Source of the DNA: Beroe forskalii
Taxonomy: Eukaryota; Ctenophora; Nuda; Beroida; Beroidae
DNA length: 64,000 nucleotides
Assembly: GCA_011033025.1 (NCBI GenBank)
Contig: WFMF01000520.1
Location: 52,945 to 116,944 of the forward strand
Direction of reading: 5' to 3'
The notes beneath the pieces were generated by a model. That model was not told the origin of the DNA. It saw only the letters and a list, made by a program, of their open reading frames with translations, and did no database searches. This document shows, piece by piece, positions 47,904 to 60,806 of this stretch. A program made the position numbers and the translations under genes. Position 1 is the first letter of the stretch; each line of letters starts with the position of its first letter.

Positions 47904-50900
47904 GTCAGGTCAAATCCTAATTTTTTCGTGGACAAATTCTACACCAAGCGATTTTGGTTGTTTTCTATGGTTTTTTGCTTGAAAAATCGATCTAGAAACT
48001 TTCCAGAACTTTCCAGCGTGGGGAAAGTGCCGAAAAATCGATTTTAAGTTGAGCGGCAGCCGAGCGACCCATGAAAATTCGTATCTCAGTCCAGGAAGGT
48101 CGCAGAGACTTCGTTTTGGGCGCAAAATAATTGCAATGGCCATGTTTATATACGACTTGTTAATAAACATATGTCCTAAAATGCTCACAAACCGAGTTAT
48201 GGACGAAAAACTGATTTTTGGGCCCCTGCGAGCCATCGCTGGGGCGATTTTTGTAACTTGGTCCAGGAAGGTCGTAGCGACTTCGTTTTGGGCGCAAACA
48301 AATCGGAATGACCATTTTTATATACGACTTGTTGATAAACATATGCCCTAAAATGCTCACAAACCGAGTTATGGGCGAAAAACTGATTTTTGGGCCCCTG
48401 CGAGCCATCGCTGGGGCGATTTTTGTAACTTGGTCCAGGAAGGTCGTAGAGACTTCTTTTTGGGCGCAAACAAATCGCAATGAACATGTTTATATACAAC
48501 TTGTTCATAAACGTATGCTCTAAAATGCTCACAAACCAAGTTATGGGCGAAAAACCGATTTTTGGGCCCTTGCGAGCCATCACTAGGGCGATTTTTGTAA
48601 CTTGGCTCAAGAAGGTCGCAGAGACTTCGTTTTGGGCGCAAACGAATCGGAATGGTCATGTTTATACACAACTTGTCAATAAACGTATGCCCTAAAATGC
48701 TCACAAACTGAGTTGTGGGCAAAAACCGATTTTTTGCAAGCCATTGCATTTGCTAGGACGAATTTTGTAACTTGATTTAGGAAGGTCATAGAGACTTCGT
48801 TTTGGGTGCAACGAATCGAAATGGCCATGTTTATTTATATACGACAAGTTCATAAACATATGCCCTAAAGCGCTCACAAACCAAGTCATCGGCGAAAAAC
48901 TGATTTTTTGAGCCCTCATCCAAGCTATCACCGATCGCCAGGGCGATTTTTATAATTTGGTTCACTAGAAAGTCGTAGATACTTCGTTTTGGGCGCAAAT
49001 GAATTACAATGTGCGTGGTTATATACGACTTGTTAAAAAATATCCTTTTAAATGCTCACAAACCGAGTAATGGGCAGAAAAAATTTGTTGGGCCCTCACA
49101 AGCCATTGCTTGAGCAATTTTCGTCTTACTTCGTTTTGGGCTCAAACGAAACAGTGGTCTCCAACCTAACAGCCTAAAGTCCAAAGGTCCTTCACAAGTA
49201 ACAACAGTACTGTAATTGTGTGAGTCTGAAATATCTTGATCCCAAATTTGTGAAAAGTCCACTAACGTAACCTTCCTAAATCGGAAGATTCATTAAAAAA
49301 CTGACACACCATCAGCCACAAAGTAAAGCACATTGCTGCCAAACCTACTATCTGTTTCAAAAATACCATATCAATCTGTTTGTGCCCAAAACTAAGTCTA
49401 TACGACCTTAGACCTTCCTGGAGCAAGTTACAAAAATTTCTCTAGCAATCACTTGCAGGTGCCCAAGAAATCGGTTTCTTGCCCAAGTTAAAAAAAATCG
49501 CTTCAGCTTGTGAGCATTTTATGGCATATACAAAAATCGTCCTAGCAATGGCTTGCAAGGGCCCAAAAAATCGGTTTTTCGACCACAACTCAATTTGTGA
49601 GCATTTTAAGGCATACGTTTATTGACAAGTTGTGTATAAACATGACCATTCCGATTTGTTTGCGCACAAAACGAAGTCTATGCTACCTTCTTGAACCAAG
49701 TTACAAAAATCGCCCTAGTGATGGCTTGCAAAGGCCCAAAAATCGGTTTTTCGCCCAAAAATCGGTTTTAAGCATTTTAGGGCATACGTTTATTGACAAG
49801 TTGTGTATAAACATGACCATTCCGATTTGTTTGCGCCCAAAACGAAGTCTCTGCGACCTTCTTGAACCAAGTTACAAAAATCGCCCTAGTGATGGCTTGC
49901 AAAGGCCCAAAAATCGGTTTTTCGCCCATAACTTGGTTTGTGAGCATTTTAGAGCATACGTTTATGAACAAGTTGTATAAAAACATGGTCATTGCGATTT
50001 GTTTGCGCCCAAAAAGAAGTCTCTACGACCTTCCTGGACCAAGTTACAAAAATCGCCCCAGCGATTGCTCACAGGGGCCCAAAAATCAGTTTTTCGCCCA
50101 TAACTCGGTTTGGGAGCATTTTAGGGGATATGTTTATCAACAAGTCGTGTATAAACATGGTCATTGCGATTTGTTTGCGCCCAAAACGAAGTCTCTACGA
50201 CCTTCCTGGACCAAGTTACAAAAATCGCCCCAGCGATGGCTCGCAGGGGCACAAAAATCAGTTTTTCGCCCATAACTCGGTTTGTGAGCATTTTAGGGCA
50301 TATGTTTATCAACAAGTCGTATATAAACATGGTCATTCCAATTGTTTGCGCCCAAAACGAAGTCTCTACGACCTTCCTGGACCAAGTTACAAAAATCGCC
50401 CTGCGATGACTTGCAGGGGCACAAAAATCGTTTTCGCCCATAACTCGGTTTGTGAGCATTTAGGGCATATGTTTATCAACAAGTCGTATATAAACATGGT
50501 CATTCTGATTTGTTTTGCGCCCAAAACGAAGTCCCACGACCTTCCTGGACCAAGAGCAAAATCGTCCCAGCGATGGCTCACAGGGGCCTAAAATCAGTTT
50601 TTCGCCCATAACTCGGTTTGTGAGCATTTGGGCATATGTTTATTTCACAAGTATAAACATGGCCATTGCGATCTTTAGCCCAAAACGAAGTCTCTACGAC
50701 CTTCCTGGACTGAGATACGAATTTTCATAAGTCGCTCGGCTGTCGCTCAACTTAAAATCGATTTTTCGGGCACTTTCCCACGCTGGAAAGTTCTGGAAAG
50801 TTTCTAGATCGATCCTTAATGCAAAAAACCATAGAAAACAACCAAAATCGCTTGGTGTAGAATTTGTCCACATTTTCGTCCAATTTGAGGCAGATTTGAC

Positions 50901-50905
50901 CTGAC
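47904..50905. mobile_element. Foldback element B
   Basis: A full copy with GTCAGGTCAAATC at the left, GATTTGACCTGAC at the right and TA on both sides. The arms hold 172-bp monomers in opposite orientations around a core at about 49080-49380. The subterminal variants (TTTTTTCGTGG at the left, TGAGGCAG at the right) and the core orientation show it is reversed relative to element A. The right arm around 50.3-50.7 kb has many small deletions. It inserted at, or defines, the end of the 29-bp array. Confidence 0.85.
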
Positions 50906-50907
50906 TA

Positions 50908-51406
50908 AATTAAATTAAGCCCAGTCAAGCCCCCATAAACCCCAAAAACTAAACCCCCTATTGGCGATCTTTATCCCCAAAATCGAAGTCCCCCCATTAT
51001 CTTGAGAAATGAGCTATGCAAATTGAAAATGGAGGTTTGGATGTTATTACTAATTAGTGAAATGTGTCACCTGGCACGGTTCACGTTTTGCTCTCTACCA
51101 TCTCCAAGTTCCACTTATCATATTCCCTTTCAGCATTTCTAAGGGAGCCTACCCTCTCTCTGGGTGCTAAACGCCACTATTAAACCATTAAACATATCAT
51201 TAAGCGCTCCCTCATTTGGCGAGCCCCAGTATTTTGCTGTATGCCAACTGCAACACTGTTCCAATGGAACAGTGTTCCATGGACCATTTTCTATATTTAC
51301 TGCTTCTTCTGTTATTCGACCTGACCGAGATCAGTTAGCTAGAAGTTAGCTATCGTAATTGCTCTGCCTAACTTTATCTATTAGCATCCCGTAATTTATT
51401 TTTTAC
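50908..51406. other. Unique spacer between elements B and C
   Basis: About 500 bp of non-repeated sequence with no recognised exon. A C-rich patch lies at 50920-51000 and a palindrome TGGAACAGTGTTCCA at 51263-51277. Confidence 0.5.
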
Positions 51407-52897
51407 AGCATTTTAGAGCATACGTTTATTGACAAGTTATGTATAAACATGACCATTCCGATTTGTTTGCGCCCAAAACAAAGTCTCTGCGACCTTCTTG
51501 AACCAAGTTACAAAAATCGCCCTAGTGATGGCTTGCAAAAGGCCCAAAAATCGGTTTTTTCGCCCACAACTCGGTTTGTGAGAGCATTTTAGGGCATACG
51601 TTTATTGACAAGTTGTATAAACATGACCATTCCGATTTGTTCGGTCCAAAACGAAGTCTCTGCGACCTTCTTGAACCAAGTTACAAAAATTGCCCTAGTG
51701 ATGGCTTGCAAAGGCCCAAAAATCGGTTTTCCCCCATAACTCGGTTTGTGAGCATTTTAGAGCATACGTTTATTGACAAGTTGTGTATAAACATGACCAT
51801 TCCGATTTGTTTGCGCCAAAACAAAGTCTCTGCGACCTTCTTGAACCAAGTTACAAAAATCGCCCTAGTGATGGCTTGCAAAGGCCCAAAAATCGGTTTT
51901 TCGCCCATAACTCGGTTTGTGAGCATTTTAGGGCATACGTTTATTGACAAGTTGTGTATAAACATGACCATTCCGATTTGTTTGCGCCCAAAACAAAGTC
52001 TCTGCGACCTTTTTGAACCAAGTTACAAAAATCGCCCTAGTGATGGCTTGCAAAGGCCCAAAAATCGGTTTTTCGCCCATAACTCGGTTTGTGAGCATTT
52101 TAGGGCATACGTTTATGAACAAGTTGTATAAAACATGGTCATTGCGATTTGTTTGCGCCCAAAAGAAGTCTCTACGACCTTCCTGGACCAAGTTACAAAA
52201 ATCATGGCGATTGCTCACAGGGGCCCAAAAATCAGTTTTTCGCCCATAACTCGGTTTGTGAGCATTTTTAGAGCATACGTTTATTGACAAGTTGTGTATA
52301 AACATGACCATTCCGATTTGTTTGCGCCCAAAACAAAGTCTCTGCGACCTTCTTGAACCAAGTTACAAAATCGCCCTAGTGATGGCTTGCAAAGGCCCAA
52401 AAAATCGGTTTTTCGCCCATAACTCGGTTTGTGAGCATTTTGGGGCATATGTTTATCGACAAGTCGTATATAAACATGGTCATTCCGATTTGTTTGCGCC
52501 CAAAACAGAAGTCTCTACGACCTTCCTGGACCAAGTTACAAAAATCGTCCCAGCGATGGCTCGCGGGGGCCCAAAATCAGTTTTTCGCCCATAACTCGGT
52601 TTGTGAGCATTTAAGGGCATATGTTTATTAACAATTCGTATATAAACATGGCCATTGCGATTCTTTTGCGCCCAAAACGAAGTCTCTACGACCTTCCTGG
52701 ACTGAGATACGAATTTTCATAAGTCGCTCGGCTGCCACTCAACTTAAAATCGATTTTTCGGCACTTTCCCCACGTTGGAAAGTTCTGGAAAGTTTCTAGA
52801 TCGATTTTTCATGCAAAAAACCATAGAAAACAACCAAAATCGCTTGGTGTAGAATTTGTCCAAATTTTCGTCCAATTTGAGGCAGATTTGACCTGAC
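51407..52897. mobile_element. Foldback element C, right half only
   Basis: It starts abruptly inside a monomer (GCATTTTAGAGCATACG) and contains about seven monomers in one orientation. It then has the right subterminal block and terminus GATTTGACCTGAC. The left arm and core are missing. The right TA at 52898-52899 is shared with element D. Confidence 0.8.
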
Positions 52898-52899
52898 TA

Positions 52900-55800
52900 G
52901 TCAGGTCAAATCCTGATTTTTTCGTGGACAAATTCTACACCAAGCGATTTTGGTTGTTTTCTATGGTTTTTGCTGAAAATCGATCTTGAAACTTTCCAGA
53001 ACTTTCAACGTGAAGCGCCGAAAATCGATATTGGCGGCAGTCGAAGCGATCATGAAAAATTCATATCTGTCCAGGAAGGCCAAGACTTTCGTTTGATCGT
53101 CGCAATGTTTCATAACGACGTTGATAAACATATGTCCTAAAATAACACAAACCGAGTTAACGAAAACTGATTTTGGGCCCCTGCAACGCTGGGGCGATTT
53201 TGTAACTTTGGTCCAGGAAAAATTTGGGCGCAAACAATCACAATGACCATGTTTATATACAACTTGTTCATAAACGTATGCTCTAAAATGTCTCAAACCA
53301 ACCGAAAGCAATTTTTGAACTGGCACCGACCATCTAGGAGCGACACAACAGCAACTCAGCAGGTTGCGAAGACTCCGTTTAAAGGCGCAAACGAATCAGA
53401 ATAGTCATTATACATCAACTTGTCAACCTAAAATATGCACAAACTGCTTAATGAGCAAAAAACGATTTTGCAAGCCATTGCTAGGACGAATTTTGTAACT
53501 TGATTTAGGAAGGTCATAGAGACTTCGTTTTGAAGGTGCAAACGAATCGAAATGGCCATGTTTATTATATACGACAAGTTCACAAACATATGCCCTAAAG
53601 CGCTCACAAACCAAGTCATCGGCGAAAAACTGATTTTTTGAGCCCTCATCCAAGCTATCACCGATCGCCAGGGCGATTTTTATAATTTGGTTCACTAGAA
53701 AGTCGTAGATACTTCGTTTTGGGCACAAATGAATTACAATGTGCGTGGTTAAAGAAAATATGCTTTAAAATGCTCACTAACTGAGTAATGGGCAGAAAAA
53801 ATTTGTTGGGCCCTCGCAAGCCATTGCTTGAGCAATTTTTTTGTTACTTCGTTTTGGGCTCAAATGAAACAGTGGTCTCCAACCTAACAGGCTAACGTCC
53901 AAAGGTCCTTCACAAGTAACAACAGTACTGTAATTGCGTGAGTCTGAAATATCTTGATCCCAAATTTGTGAAAAGTCCACTAACGTAACCTTCCTAAATC
54001 GGAAGATTCATTAAAAACTATTTTACCATCAGCCACAAAGTAAAGCACATTGCTGCCAAACCTACCATCGGTTTCAAAAATACCATTTCAATCTGTTTGT
54101 GCCCAAAACTAAGTCTATACGACCTTAGACCTTCCTGGAGCAAGTTACAAAAATTTCTCTAGCAATCACTTGCAGGTGCCCAAGAAATCGGTTTCTTGCC
54201 CAAGTTAAAAAAATTGCTTCAGCTTGTGAGCATTTTATGGCATATGACTATTAACAAGTCGTATATTAACATGCCCATTGCAAATCGTTTGCACCCAAAA
54301 CGGTACGAAGTCTCCAGGACCTTCCTGAATCAAGTTACAAAAATCGTCCTAGCAATGGCTTGCAAGGGCCCAAAAAATCGGTTTTTCGACCACAACTCAA
54401 TTTGTGAGCATTTTAAGGCATACGTTTATTGACAAGTTGTGTATAAACATGACCATTCCGATTTGTTCGGTCCAAAACGAAGTCTCTGCGACCTTCTTGA
54501 ACCAAGTTACAAAAATTGCCCTAGTGATGGCTTGCAAAGGCCCAAAATCGGTTTTCCCCCATAACTCGGTTTGTGAGCATTTTAGAGCATACGTTTATTG
54601 ACAAGTTGTGTATAAACATGACCATTCCGATTTGTTTGCGCACAAAACGAAGTCTATGCTACCTCCTTGAACCAAGTTACAAAAATCGCCCTAGTGATGG
54701 CTCCCAAAGGCCCAAAAAACGGTTTTTCGCCCACAACTCGGTTTGTGAGCATTTTAGGGCATACGTTTATTGACAAGTTGTGTATAAACATGACCATTCC
54801 GATTTGTTCGGTCCAAAACGAAGTCTCTGCGACCTTCTTGAACCAAGTTACAAAAATTGCCCTAGTGATGGCTTGCAAAGGCCCAAAAATCGGTTTTCCC
54901 CCATAACTCGGTTTGTGAGCATTTTAGAGCATACGTTTATTGACAAGTTGTGTATAAACATGACCATTCCGATTTGTTTGCGCCCAAAACAAAGTCTCTG
55001 CGACCTTCTTGAACCAAGTTACAAAAATCGCCCTAGTGATGGCTTGCAAAGGCCCAAAAATCGGTTTTTCGCCCATAACTCGGTTTGTGAGCATTTTAAG
55101 GCATACGTTTATTGACAAGTTGTGTATAAACATGACCATTCCGATTTGTTTGCGCCCAAAACAAAGTCTCTGCGACCTTTTTGAACCAAGTTACAAAAAT
55201 CGCCCTAGTGATGGCTTGCAAAGGCCCAAAAATCGGTTTTTCGCCCATAACTCGGTTTGTGAGCATTTTAGGGCATACGTTTATGAACAAGTTGTATAAA
55301 AACATGGTCATTGCGATTTGTTTGCGCCCAAAAAGAAGTCTCTACGACCTTCCTGGACCAAGTTACAAAAATCGCCCAAGCGATTGCTCACAGGGGCCCA
55401 AAAATCAGTTTTTCGCCCATAACTCGGTTTGTGAGCATTTTAGAGCATACGTTTATTGACAAGTTGTGTATAAACATGACCATTCCGATTTGTTTGCGCC
55501 CAAAACAAAGTCTCTGCGACCTTCTTGAACCAAGTTACAAAAATCGCCCTAGTGATGGCTTGCAAAGGCCCAAAAATCGGTTTTTCGCCCATAACTCGGT
55601 TTGTGAGTATTTTAGGGCATATGTTTATCAACAAGTCGTATATAAACATGGTCATTCCGATTTGTTTGCGCCCAAAACGAAGTCTCTACGACCTTCCTGG
55701 ACCAAGTTACAAAAATCGTCCCAGCGATGGCTCGCAGGGGCCCAAAAATCAGTTTTTCGCCCATAACTCGGTTTGTGAGCATTTAAGGGCATATGTTTAT

Positions 55801-56069
55801 TAACAATTCGTATATAAACATGGCCATTGCGATTCTTTTGCGCCCAAAACGAAGTCTCTACGACCTTCCTGGACTGAGATACGAATTTTCATAAGTCGCT
55901 CGGCTGCCACTCAACTTAAAATCGATTTTTCGGCACTTTCCCCACGTTGGAAAGTTCTGGAAAGTTTCTAGATCGATTTTTCATGCAAAAAACCATAGAA
56001 AACAACCAAAATCGCTTGGTGTAGAATTTGTCCAAATTTTCGTCCAATTTGAGGCAGATTTGACCTGAC
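52900..56069. mobile_element. Foldback element D
   Basis: A full-length copy in the same orientation as B, starting immediately after the TA that ends C and followed by TA at 56070. The left arm (52.9-53.5 kb) is strongly eroded by small deletions, while the right arm (54.4-55.9 kb) is nearly perfect. The core is at about 53790-54090. The difference in decay between arms is striking, because the right arm closely matches element C. Confidence 0.85.
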
Positions 56070-56071
56070 TA

Positions 56072-56438
56072 TATAAGTGTGCAAACATTATATTATGATG
56101 TTTCAGTTGAACAATTTTTAGTAAGTAAATTCATTCCTTCACCTAGGATACTTCAAAGGCTACTTGGTGTACCTGATGTAGGTTATATGCTAATATGTTA
56201 TGTGGTCTTTGCATCACTCCTGATTCCACAGATAATGTCACTGAAGTTCTTGCTACTCACTTATAATACTGGTTAGTACTTCAGTACATTGGACCAAGAT
56301 GAAGCATTTTGATATTAGTCTAGCTTTTTATAGACTATAGGTAGTGCTTAAGGATAATATAATTACAATGTTATCAGCGTTTTACAATATTAAAGGCAAA
56401 TCAGACCCCTCACCCCGTTTACACAGTCTTTTCTCTAG
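56072..56438. other. Intron of the 5-phosphatase gene (or intergenic)
   Basis: No exon is recognised. The preceding 5-phosphatase exon, expected to end in a WNVNG-like motif, is not here, so elements B-D may lie in the same intron. Confidence 0.4.
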
Positions 56439-59400
56439 GAAACACTGTTCCTGAAGAAGACATAACCCCTCTACTTGGGCTGTTTGATGATCCTGATGTG
56501 ATATCTGTGGGGTGAGATGTGAACTAGCGACCATGCTGAAGTCCTTTGATATTTTGATATGCTGTAAATTTAAATATCTGATTGCAAGTTCCATTCTTTT
56601 TTAAATGCGTTTCTTGAACAACTCAATATTTACTTTTATATGTATTAATTATTGTGAACGATGTAAAACTCTTGATATAAATTCATGCCACAGATTTGAG
56701 GAGCTTGGGGACACCTCATCATGGGAGAATGAAGTTGATAAAATCCTAAGTAAACACAGTTATTACCGGGTATGTAGACTTACACTAATGCTCAGCAGTA
56801 CTCTTTATACACTTATATCTAATCCATCTAGTGGCTTTAATGAGCCATTCAACTAGATGCTGAGTGTTTTCAGTTCTAACGCCTCACAGAAGCTCAATAT
56901 TTACATATTCTACATGATGAAAGTGTCTATCATTAATCTAAATTCTAGTAAAAGTCTTTGAAGTTTAATGTGATGCACTGTTTAGTGTGCAATCTAAATT
57001 TATCATTTACACTACATGTATTGGAATAGCACACGTTAGATTAATGCCCCGCACTGAACTTAACTTATGTTGCGAGGTAAAGCCACTAGCGTCTCTGAGA
57101 GGAATATCTTATCTCCTCCTCAGCTATTTGGCAAAAACCGTTGCATATTTTGCGTATAATAATTCAATGCCTGGCTGCAGGTGAAGCTGATTACTCTGAG
57201 TATCATGCAGCAGTGTGTTTACGCTAAAAAGGAACACCTCCCTCATATCTCACATGTGGAAACAGAGTACACCAAAACTGGATTTGCTGGAACTTATGGA
57301 AACAAGGTAGCTACACATTCCACTAATTCATCAACTCTTATATTGGACCTTTGTATTGTATTTTTCCAAATAAGTTCCCTATTTTTTTGCTATAAATCTG
57401 ATAGAAATTACATTATAATGCGTCCTGACAGTCTCATCTATTTCACTACAGCCATGGTTATGTTCCGTAAAATACTGCAACACCTGTCTCCAAGTCGGTG
57501 CTGCCACCATTGTGTGGAGAGTGGGTTGGCAACTACTCAGACACCCACTATAGCAAACAAAGCAACCTTAACAACTACCCACACAGCCACTCTAGCAACC
57601 AAAGCAACCTTAGCGACCAACCAGACAACCAACCTGGTTACAGTACAGACCAACAGTAATGGAGTTTCTTACATTACTCTCAACAACCCAGCAAAGAGGA
57701 ATATTCTATCATTGGAAATGCTGAATGAGATCATTCACAATTTGGAGTGAGTTCCAGCTGATTTAAGTTTAATGCGGTAATTTTGTGGGTTTCCTTGTGT
57801 ACGTTTTATCATATATGTTCCATGAATAAAAGTAACTATCAGCCGAATGTCTGCCATTCATTATATCAAATTGACGTAAATCCGTCGTTTATATGCCGTG
57901 TTTCTGCTTATATTCATTCTATATCGGCGAGAAACTGAGAAATGAAGAAATCAAATCGACGTTTGTCTGTCATAGTGTCATATTTAATTTAAGATTCATT
58001 GCTCAATGCCTGCTGAAGCATCTGACATTTTAATCCCTTTCCCAGATCCCTGCTCCCCAACTCCCGGTGTATAGTGCTCCGCAGCACCGGTCCAGTGTTT
58101 AGTTCCGGACATGACCTCACACAGCTCGCTGCCCCCTCTTCCCCTGACACTAGACGTACCATCTTCTCTCGCTCCAACTCTCTGATGTTGCTGCTAGCTA
58201 CCTCCTCAGTTCCTGTTATTGCCAGTGTAGACGGCTTGGCTACAGCAGCAGGGTGTAGACTGGTGGCAGCCTGTCACATAGCATTCTGTACCCAGAACTC
58301 GGAGTTTGCAACTCCAGGAGTTAACATTGGGTTGTTCTGCTCAACTGCAGGGGTACAAGTAGGGAGGGCAGTGAACAGGAAGCTAGCGTTAGACATGCTG
58401 ATTTCAGGGGAGCGTATCAGTGCTGCAACAGCTCTGAGAGGAGGGCTGGTGTCTCGAGTCATGGCATCCAGCCAGGAACTGAGGAGCGAAACTGAGAGAA
58501 TAGCTGAGCTTATTGCTGGGAAGAGTTCTGCTGTTGTGAAGCTAGGGATTGATAACTTCAACAGACAGATGGCATTGCCTTTGGGTGATGCAGCTGATGT
58601 CAGTTCAGAGGCAATGGTCAGGAATCTTAGTTTGGAAGATGGATACGAGGGTTTGGAGGCGTTTTTAAATAAACGTGATCCTTCTTGGAAAGAGTGAGCA
58701 CGTTGAGTGCAGTATTGAAAGTTCTATATTATTTGAGATAAGTCCGGAATCTTGAAATATTCTATCCCTTTGGTGCATACTGCAATAGTTCGTTTGGTCT
58801 TCTTCAGAAAACTGTGCGATGTACATGATTTAAATTTAAAGATTTCAATTTATAGAATGATTATGATTCTTCAGCACCAATTGATTTGCAAATTAGATTC
58901 AAAAATTGAAATATCTAGAAGTATTTTTTTCATGTTTGTTACTTTTCTAACTTCTAGCTGGGAATTCCAATTATCAGGAAAATATGACATTGTTTTGAAT
59001 CAATATATAAAATCAATATAAATCAATATAAAATCAATATAAAATGATCATAACAAATCCTTCGCTGCGTAGCATTTTTGTGTTTCATTGTGTAAATATG
59101 AAAACAATTAAAAGTCATGAAATTCGTAACCGTCCGTATAATTGTTTTCCTGTGGAGTGTGGGGGTGCCACTTTCCGTTAACTTTCACCTCCTTAGGGTT
59201 TTAGTGTTTGCGTGGCGTAAAGACTTACAGATCACATGTCTGTACGCCGCACAAACTTACGCCGCGCACACAAAAGACGCGCACACTTCTTAACTCCCAG
59301 TTATCATCAGTTCAGTTTTATCATATTTTCGTTTGCGTTGAAAGTGCAGCTCGCTTATCAGCATCTTTTGTGATAAGTTTACTCATAACTGTATGTGCTA

Positions 59401-60764
59401 TATTATACATGAGCTGCATACATGAAGACATGAGTAATACAAGCAAACCGGAATTCAACCTTAGCGACCTATACAGGGTAGAAGATGACATGGACTCTGT
59501 TGTGAAGTCTGTTATGGAACTTGGAGGTTGTGATTCTATGTCTGATTTGGACAGAAGTTTACTGAAGCATGCTAATAAGGGTGCAATTGTCCACGTTGTC
59601 AGTGAGCTTATCAGGGTGATTGACAGGAGTAACAAGTTACTGAAATCAGCCGCATGCACAATAAACGCTCTTCAATGTGATCAGATTGCCAGTCAGAAGA
59701 GGATGATGCAGACACAAGAAGAAAGAAGAGAGGAGAATGTTGAAAATGTGATAGCAGGTAGAGCAAGCTTGAAAAGCTACAGCGAGGTCGTGAAGAAAGG
59801 GCTGCCAACAAACAGCAGCAGCACGCAACAGAAACAAAAGGATTCAGGTTATTCAGCAGCAAAAGAAGACGAAAGGGACAGATGTGTGGTAGTTTTTGGA
59901 CTGCCAGAAGAAGATGGAGATGAAGATGTTGTCAACAACGTTGGTACTCTGCTCAATGAAGCTGTTTCACCACGGAGTTTCGATAGGAAGAGTTATTCGT
60001 GCCACAGGATAGGAAAGCAGAGATCAGACGTCGCCAGGCCAGTGCGAGTCTGTTTCAGTGACCGGGTATCTGCCAACACAGTCCTGTGCAGTAAAGGTAA
60101 TCTGAAGACATCGGAGAGGTTCAAGAAAGTTTTCATCAGTCCAGATAGAACACCAGCTGAGCGCGAGGAGAGGAGGAAGCTGGTTTTGGCATTGAAGGAC
60201 AAGATCAACACAGAGCCTCACCTGTTTCACTATTTGAAAGCTGGAAAAGTTGGCAGCAGGGAACATTCACCACGTCACAAGGCTCATGAACAGCTTGACG
60301 ACTCTCAAAGTGACGTAAGCCTGGGGTACGTGCCTACATCACAGGACCTGTCCCTGTTAGTTGAGCTTCAGCAAACCTTTGATAACTTTGAACGATCTAT
60401 TGATCTGCGTTTAAAGAAGTGTAGCTAGAGGTCAGAGGAAACTGTGACTATGTTAGGTTTTATTATGATAAGACTGTAACATCCTGATCCCCACGGCCCA
60501 GTGGCCCACACGAGGATCGTGATCGCATTGACATTGTTAATTAATATTTTATTGATCACATTGACATTGTTAATTGACATTTTATTGATCACATTGACAT
60601 TGTTAATTGATATTTTATTGATCACATTGACATTGTTAATTGACATTTTATTGATCACATTGACATTGTTAATTAATATTTTATTGATCACATTGACATT
60701 GTTAATTAATATTTTATTGATCACATTGACATTGTTAATTGACATTTTATTGATCACATTGACA

Positions 60765-60806
<42 letters not shown>

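Larger units (their letters stand above)
59300..60802 (+). mobile_element. ORF1-only LINE-like retroposon with poly(A) tail
   Basis: A 1.5-kb insert between the two 574-bp repeats. It has a short 5' UTR, one ORF, a 3' UTR, about seven 33-bp tandem repeats and a terminal run of about 34 A. No reverse transcriptase or endonuclease ORF2 is present. The structure recalls half-LINE elements such as mammalian HAL1, which carry ORF1 alone and depend on RT from elsewhere. Confidence 0.75.

Noticed and set aside
40450..48047. Tyr/Gln/Cys-rich open frames in the 29-bp satellite
   Set aside because: They are pure translations of the repeat; frames end wherever a unit has GTGTAA in phase.
58752..59021. 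89-codon ORF duplicated at 60829-61098
   Set aside because: It is duplicated only because the 574-bp segment is duplicated; no homology or splice context.
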